NCBI GenBank assembly: GCA_007922225.1
Contig: ML679946.1
Span: forward strand, 99,085,286 to 99,149,285
DNA: 64,000 nucleotides
Source: Emydura subglobosa
Taxonomy: Eukaryota > Chordata > Testudines > Chelidae
Reading direction: 5' to 3'
Below, piece by piece: positions 57,410 to 64,000 of the stretch. A program made the position numbers and the translations under genes. The notes under the pieces are model-generated. The model was not told the origin of the DNA and ran no database searches. It was given only the letters and a program-made list of their open reading frames with translations. How positions within the stretch are numbered: position 1 is the first letter of the stretch; every line of letters begins with the position of its first letter.

Positions 57410-57490
57410 CATCATAATAATTTCTCAATGCCCAATAGACACAAGGTCCCGGTCAAAGGGTTTACAAGCTAAAGTAAGTGAGAAATAAAG
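57410..57490 (-). repeat. MIR/L2-like tail, weak
   Basis: CAATGCCCAATAGACACAAG, GTCCCGGTCAAAGGGTTTAC and AAGCTAAAGTAAG resemble the reversed tail at 23728, weakly. Confidence 0.35.
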
Positions 57491-57494
57491 GGGT

Positions 57495-59331
57495 AAGGAA
57501 GTACCAAGGTCTCAAGAGTTTTAAATCAGACTCCTGAACTTATTTGTATTATGAGTGAACATTCATCATAGATTTCTGATTTCATCCTCCTTTAACCAGC
57601 CCGGTACCCATGCGATAGAATTCTCACACAGCTTGAGAACTAGAAGAAGAACAGAACAATGCCTTGGCAGACGCATGATTTCATCAGGCTGTAAAGAGTG
57701 AATTGTGAAGCAGCTTGCTTTTTTGAATTAGAATAGATATCACTACAAAACAGACTTAAGATAGTGAGCCTGATTTATTTACAGAACCTTGGCTTAAAAA
57801 AAAATAAATAAAAAGCTATGAGCTTCTTTAGCTTTCTCTGGTTGCAGACACAGAAAATGGCAAGATTATTCCTGAATATACAGCTCTGAACTCTGACTGG
57901 AGTCACAAAAAGAAGGGGTAAAGAAGCCAAGGTGTAATGTAAAATAAAATGAGAGCTAGCTCATGCACAACTGAATCCGAAGAAGGTGGCATAAATCAAA
58001 ATATAAGGTCCTCATCTTACCAGTACTGACACACATGCTTCGTTTTAAGCTCATGAATTGTCTTCAGTGGGGCTACTCACATCCTTAAAGTTCAGCACAT
58101 GGAGTAAGTGTTTGCAGGACTGTCTATGAAACGGGTACAATTGCCTAAAAATACTAGACACCCCTGCTCTGATATAATCACCGCTAGTGCCAAACTTTGC
58201 AAGTGTGTGATGATTTGGCTGGTGTGTCAGTTTTTAGAATGAGGTGCAAAAAATGTAAGCAACCATTTGTTTGACACATGCAACTAACCTTTTTCTGTTT
58301 GCAAATTCACTGAAAACAGATCATGGTGATCTAAAACTTGTTATTCATAATTTGCCAAAATGTGTTCATAGTACATTATATTTTTAATTTGTTCTTAAAA
58401 GAATATACATTTACTGCACATCTGAGTGAATGAAGGAAAGCTTTGAGTTTACTCCACTCAAGGTAGATACAGTAAGTTTTCAAAGAGTCGGTGTTGGAAG
58501 CGGTATTAATGTGGTGCAAGATATATACTCCCCCACTTGTAAGGTCAAAACAGGGTGTATTCCCAGCGAGATGTGCTCATTGATTTTTAAGCTTGTAATT
58601 TTGTACACATGACAATGTGTTCCCTGTTCACAGAAGCCAAGAAAGCATCTACTGACACTCATGAAAAATTGGTTCAGTTCAACAAATCAAGTCCAAAATG
58701 TTAAAACCTGTTAATTTTGGGAAATGCAAGAAAGTCCCAGGCTCTATAAAACTGCCCAAGAAAGGTTTGATTCATAACCAAAGCCGCAGAATCTCTGTTT
58801 TAGAATGTCTGCACGTGAATGCATGGCTCTGTCAGATCAGAGCATGCAAACTAATCCGAACAAATTATAAAACATGCACTCAGAAATCTGTAGAATTGAC
58901 AGTGCTTTTGAGTTGACACCGAGCAAGGAACATTGATTACCAAACCGCAGGAAACCTGAACAACCTGATAGCTGGTGAATTTATTTGAGCTAGAAACTCA
59001 GCTGATGACTAATGATGAAGCTTCACAGAGGTCAGTAGAGCTATGCCAGGTTACACCATTTGAGGATCTATCCCATTGTATCTTGAAAATCTCTCTTCTT
59101 TTTCAGTGTTTGTACAATATCACTATTTCTGCATGACAATGTCTGGGAGAGACAGACAAAAATATCCCAGGACATACTGCTGGATTAAAAACAGGATTTC
59201 ATCTAGCAAAGCATCAAACTGTAAACCATTTTTTATTAATTAAACCAACTATTATCAATCCTTTCAGCTCAATGCAAATTTTAAATTGTATGGTGGCACA
59301 GATAGTATACTTTCCTTGTAAGAAATTTTAC

Positions 59332-59365
<34 letters not shown>

Positions 59366-59450
59366 TAAAACATCCATCCATAATCCTAAAGGTATTTGTT
59401 TTGAAGAAGAGAAACACAACTTGGTTCGATTTACACATTGTAAACTCTTT
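57495..59450. other. Intronic DNA without a recognised gene; one CA microsatellite
   Basis: (CA)13 or so near 59336-59362. Near 58030-58130 a decayed fold-back piece (GTAAGTGTTTGCAGGACTGT). Otherwise AT-rich unique DNA. Confidence 0.45.
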
Positions 59451-59451
59451 T

Positions 59452-59568
59452 AGAGCAGGGACTGTGTTTTTTGTTCTGCGTTTGTACAGTGCCTAGCACA
59501 ATGGGATCCTGATTCGTGACTGGGAACGCTAGGTGTTACTGTAATATAAATAATAATAATCCTCTAAT
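59452..59568 (+). repeat. MIR/L2-related SINE tail, best copy
   Basis: GTTTGTACAGTGCCTAGCAC, AATGGGATCCTGATTCGTGA, CTAGGTGTTACTGTAATATA and an (AAT)n end. This is the clearest member of the group. Confidence 0.65.
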
Positions 59569-59569
59569 A

Positions 59570-61195
59570 TTTACAAAAAGTTAAATTTCAATTGGGTTTT
59601 TATTATGCATAGGGAAATGCTTACTGTGTAACATTTTCCAAAGTATCTAAGTGATTTAGGGACTCTGATATAAATCTGCAAAATCTTCCTAGTTCTAATC
59701 ACAAAGGAAGAAATCTTTCAATCTGAAATCGTACATTCTAAGGTTTTGCCATTTCTCAGGTCCAATCTGTTATTCTGGAGCAGTGGTAACCACTTCACAA
59801 TTAACTCAAATGTAGAGAAGTTTGCTCAATTTTCAGACTCCGTCCCCCTGGAACAATTTCATGCAAACAAATCTGTCCTGAATTTTGACACATTACGTCT
59901 CATCTCCTGAGAGATTTCTGGGAAATTTTAGAGTTTTGGTTTCCGATTCTTCTCTGCCTTGCCCTTTGAGTACTCCTTTACAGCTGTGCCTACTGAGGGT
60001 AAATAAGACATAGTATAATATTTCCAAATACCCCAGTCATTCATTTCTGGGAAATTTTCCTAACATTTATTGGCACATCTTATCTCCAAAGTGACTTGGC
60101 TCTCAACCCTTAACTTTGTGGTAGTGATCTGGGAAGAGGTAGCGTAGAAATGCAAGGATAGACAATGGACATTTTATGGTTTATAAAGCAACTTGCTGCA
60201 GACTGCATTGCTGCAGTTGTAGGACTGAACTAGAGGTAAGGGGGGCTAGGAGACTGTGAGGAAATGCAGAGGAGTCGTCGTCCATAAGGGTATATAGCAG
60301 AAGGGGCATGGAGATAAACTCCAGGGACTGATGTGCAATCATCAGTCTTCATCCATTGCTATCTCCCAACTCAGCGAGGCCTTGTTTACGCTCACAAGTT
60401 ACACTGGTTTAACTAAATTTTTTAATTGATGCCGTTGAACGAGTACAATGTCCTGGTTGCACTCTTTAATTGTTTATTTCCAGACTTCCCATGCTAGGTG
60501 TTTGTGTGTTGTTTCAAAGGTGTAGAATTTTTGGAAAGAAAACTATTTTTTTCCTGCAAGGGGAGGAGAGTTGTTTGCTGGATGCCCCTGGAAATTCCAA
60601 CCTTACATACTTTCATTAAGTGCTCTTGTTCGGAACAGCATATTTCATGCTGCTATTCCTACTAAGGCCCCAGTCCTACATTCCTGGCAACCCTGAACAT
60701 CCACTGAGGTCACTGGGCATTTAGGATGCATGAAGAAATGTGCGATAAAGCCCTTCTGCACTGTGCTCTTGACTTCTATGAGAGCTCAACACCCTTGGAA
60801 AAAAATCTACAGACAGGTTTTCAAAGGGTCTGGCTTGCCATGCTATTAGAAACCAATTCAGTGAACTCTTGTGCCTGTTAAAAGTGGCCAGGCAATAGAG
60901 CAGACTACAGATATTAGAGCTGTTAAATCCACAGTGGCTTTAAAAATAAAAAACCATGAGGAGACGGGGAAGAATTATTTAGGGTGTTCCAAAAGGCACC
61001 TCTCTTTAAATACTTTCGGAACCAAAGCAATGGATCCTGGACTACATCTGAGGAGGAGTCAGCAGCAAAAGAATAAATATGGATACTGCATGAAAAAGGC
61101 TGGCAACCTGTCCATGACAGTTTATCCATTATCGCTAGTATCTTAAGATCAGCATTAACAAATAATATTTGGCACATCTGCAAGGTCTGTCATGT
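59570..61195. other. Intronic DNA without a recognised gene
   Basis: Around 60385-60440 CACAAGTTACACTGGTTTAA resembles a DNA-transposon end. Around 60665-60770 a fold-back piece. No exon. Confidence 0.4.
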
Positions 61196-61199
61196 GAAT

Positions 61200-61288
61200 T
61201 TAGAGTGCTTCATCTCACGCCACCCCTGTGAAGTAAGCAAGAAATGTCATCCCCATTTTACTAAAGCCCTTAGGCACAGAGGTGTTTG
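61200..61288 (-). repeat. MIR-like fragment
   Basis: CACCCCTGTGAAGTAAGCAA, ATGTCATCCCCATTTTACTA and CTTAGGCACAGAGG match reversed MIR. It abuts a CR1. Confidence 0.6.
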
Positions 61289-61289
61289 A

Positions 61290-61595
61290 AAAGAGCAGAT
61301 CACAGAAGTGAAGAAACTAAATGAATTCTTTGCAGCCGTCTTCCCTGCAGAAGAGGTGAGGGAAATGCCCAAGCCTGAGACGTTCTTTTTAGATGATGTA
61401 TCTGAGGAACTCTCCCAGACTGAGGTGTCAGTAGAGAAAGTCTTGGAAAAAAACTGATAAATTAAACAGTAAAAAAAAAAAAAAAAAGTAACCCAAGAGT
61501 TCTGAAGAAACTCAACTATGAAATTGCAGAACTACAAACTCTGGTATGTATCCTATAATTTAAATCAGCTTCTGTACCACGTGACAATGGTTTTC

Positions 61596-61642
<47 letters not shown>

Positions 61643-62655
61643 ATCCTGTCAATTAGAGGCCAGGAACCCTAACTTCAGTAGGCAAAGTGGTTGAAACTCT
61701 AGTAAAGAACAGAACTATAAGACATAAATGCACACGATTTGTTGGGGGAAGAGTCAACATGGTTTATGTAAAGGGAAATCATGCCTCACCAATCTATTAG
61801 AATTCTTTGGGGGCGGGTGTCAACAAGCATGTGGACAAGGGTGATACTGTTGATAAAGTGTACTTGGACTTTCAGAAAGCCTTTTACAAGGTCCCTCACT
61901 AACGGCTCTCAAGATCGCTAAATCCAAAGCAAAGTGCAAAAAGTTACAAAAGGATCTCACAAAACTGGGTGACTGGGCAACAAAATGGCATATGAAATTC
62001 AGTCTTGATAAATGCAAAGTAATGCACATTGGAAAACATAATCCTAACTATATACATACAAAATAACAGGGTCTAAATTAGCTGTTACTAGTCAAGAAAG
62101 ACCTTGGAGTCATTGTAGCTAGTTCTCTGAAAACATCTGCTCAATATGCAGTGGCAGTGAAAAAAGCTAAAGGAATGTTAGTAATCATAAGGAAAGAGAT
62201 AGATAATAAAACAAAATATAATCCCACCATGGTATTCCCACACCTTGAATACTGTGTGCAGTTCTGGTCAACCCATTTCAAAATAGATATATTAGAATTG
62301 GAAAAGATACAGAGAAGGGCAACAAAAATGATTAGGGGTGTGGAACAGCTTCCATATGAGAAGAGATCAAAAAGACGGGGAATTTTCATCTTGGACTAAA
62401 ACACAACTAAGTGGGGATATGACAGACATTTATGCAATCATGAATGGTGTGGAAAAAGTGAATAAAGAAGTGTTATTTACTCCTTCACATAACACGAGAA
62501 CCAGGGGTCACCCAATGAAATTAATAGGTAGCAAGTTTAAAAGAAACAGAAGGAAGTACTTCTTCACACAACGCCCAGTGACCATGAGGAACATACTGCC
62601 AGGGGATATTGTGAAGCCAAAACTATAACAGGGTTAAAAAATGAATTAGTGGCAA
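61290..62655 (+). mobile_element. CR1 LINE with internal A-runs, inter-domain to 3' end
   Basis: KKLNEFFAAVFPAEEVREMP-like coding at 61310, RT motif LDFQKAFYKVP near 61870, then a large deletion of the RT core, and the C-terminus: [20 protein letters not shown] and [20 protein letters not shown] (62240-62370), then [20 protein letters not shown] (62430). Two A-runs interrupt it: about 16 A near 61473 and about 42 A near 61597. The 3' untranslated tail is missing. Confidence 0.85.
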
Positions 62656-64000
62656 AGCTGTGAAAAGAACCCAGAAACCACCTCCTTGGCTTTCACTCCA
62701 CACATTTGGCGGTGTGTAGGGGACACACCACTGAAAAGTAGGCGTTGTTCACTACAGTGCGTAGCTACATGCGTCAGTGAAAGGCTCTGGCAGAGAGGAG
62801 GCAGCAGGGAAAGGCTCCGTACCCCCCTGCCAGAGTCTTTTCCAGCAAAGAGGAAAGGCTCCAGCATGAGAAGGCAGCGGGACACTATACTGCCACATAA
62901 TAGCAGCATAGACAGGGAGGCACAGTTTGGGTGAGCAGAGAACATGGAGGGTACATCCTGGTATATATACCCACCCACTTCAGACGTATCATCTCTACTT
63001 GCCTAAACTGTACCTGCTACGCTGCTATTTATACTTGTACCTGGGAAGTGTGAAATTACAGTGAGAACAAAAGAAGTTTTCTTTTCTATTCCAAAAGATG
63101 ATCAATCACCTTTCTAAGAGCTATCTCAGGGATTACCCTCAAAATCATCATTCAGGTCAGCTAATCCTGGATTGGGGAAAAAAGAACTGCAAACTAGAAA
63201 TCAAATAGTTCATCCCATAAATCTCTGCAAGTGCATGCACCCACATGTATTTATTGCCTCTTAGCATGAAATGAAAACACTTCACCTTCTGCCCTCCTTC
63301 AACAAAGAAAAGCAAACCTGATATGACAAGAATTCTGCAGTCAGAGTAGAAAAGTGATAATTGAAAGTGTATTACTGAACGCTTGGCAAGGATATTTCCC
63401 ATGGCAATCTGATAAATACCTTGACTTTTCCATTCACGAAATGGTCAGACATTTATTGCCTCATTCACTATAACGAACGTTCAATTATCCTCTGAATATC
63501 CCGACTATATTTAACAGATTGTCTAGTGGAATGTTACCACTGCAGAAAAAGCTGAGTGGATAGAAAGGGAGGCTTAGAGCTCCCTCGCTGATTAGGTCAT
63601 TCTGTTCTCTTTGCCAATTATAAGGAGAAAAAACACCTCTACACCAACAAAATGCCACAGTGCAGCCAGCACGAATCATTGCGGAGACAGGCATGCAGCT
63701 TGGGGAGTCTGTCTTTACAATACCCTGACAGTTCTCACTCAGGTGAGGCTGCAGTAGCGGATAGACCTTCAAACCAAGGATAACAAAGAAAAACCATCCA
63801 GCCTCCCATAGGCAAATGCTAACTGGAAGTTTGCAAGCCTCACCCATTTCCAAAAACAACAGGCGTTTTGTGGCCACAAATATAATGGATGCAGAGAAAT
63901 AGCTGCTAGGGATTTTTTTCTCTAACAGAGGAAGAAGTAATTGACAGCTTGTGCTGTCTCTCAGCTTTAGTGAATCTTTGAGGCATGTGATTTTAGGGGA
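62656..64000. other. Intronic DNA without a recognised gene
   Basis: No repeat or exon recognised. A 130-codon minus frame (63877-63485) has no family features. Confidence 0.4.

Larger units (their letters stand above)
38974..64000 (-). other. FAM135B: Upstream intron / 5' region of FAM135B (partial)
   Basis: Because the start-codon exon has a splice acceptor in front of its 5' UTR, transcription must begin further right. No 5' UTR exon, CpG island or promoter could be recognised up to the right edge, so this is probably all intron. It is rich in transposons, especially 44.4-51.1 kb. Confidence 0.65.

Noticed and set aside
59336..59362. (CA)n run as a possible array or functional repeat
   Set aside because: Ordinary dinucleotide microsatellite; no spacers, so not a CRISPR-like array.
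63485..63877. 130-codon open frame on the minus strand
   Set aside because: No start context, splice sites or family resemblance. It is consistent with chance in this composition.

Overview
The window is vertebrate nuclear DNA, most probably from a turtle or a close sauropsid relative. It is AT-rich and intron-like, and almost free of long open frames. Its repeats are those of reptile genomes: many CR1 LINE copies, L2 and MIR remnants, Penelope-like elements with a GIY-YIG domain, a DIRS element, a Ty3/Gypsy element, LTR pieces, a Harbinger-type MYB/SANT gene and short inverted-repeat DNA transposons. The species call is inference from repeat content. I see no bacterial-style genes, rRNA, tRNA or CRISPR.

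Only one host gene is supported. Two coding exons of FAM135B lie on the minus strand. The start-codon exon (38878-38973) begins [17 protein letters not shown]. The next coding exon (9887-9966) begins YYQIRAGLKLPSRIPHRL. Splice sites and phase agree: the first exon ends with GG and the second starts with A, which together complete a glycine codon. They are separated by an intron of 28,911 bp. Everything right of 38973 is therefore upstream intron or 5' region of FAM135B, and everything left of 9887 is the next intron. The following coding exon and the promoter were not found.

Layout: 1-9.9 kb holds an L2 tail, CR1 and MIR fragments, a possible LTR piece, a decayed Harbinger MYB/SANT gene (4.7-7.4 kb) and a rearranged Penelope-like element (8.39-9.73 kb) about 160 bp from the 9.9 kb exon. 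The large intron (10-38.9 kb) holds CR1 copies, a possible LTR at 12.3-13.3 kb, a fragment of another non-LTR element at 15.6 kb, an LTR with a nested fold-back element (24.85-25.76 kb), a decayed Gypsy gag-protease region (26.96-28.5 kb), a 332-bp hAT-like element with target duplication (29.9 kb), an L2 copy split by another such element (32.5-33.8 kb) and a long deleted CR1 (35.3-37.4 kb). The upstream region (39-64 kb) holds a dense block of transposons at 44.4-51.1 kb (four CR1 pieces, a DIRS element and a palindromic repeat pair), an LTR-like insertion splitting a fold-back element (55.7-56.6 kb) and a CR1 with two internal A-runs (61.3-62.65 kb).

None of the transposon copies looks able to move: each shows truncation, stops, frameshifts or lost catalytic residues. 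I found no convincing new biological system. The best leads are the head-to-head Penelope-like copies with a hammerhead-ribozyme-like core, the splice-phase-intact MYB/SANT pseudogene, a homopolymer tract next to a FAM135B splice acceptor, and a two-codon upstream ORF seven bases before the FAM135B start codon. Repeat edges are estimates by eye unless target duplications are stated.
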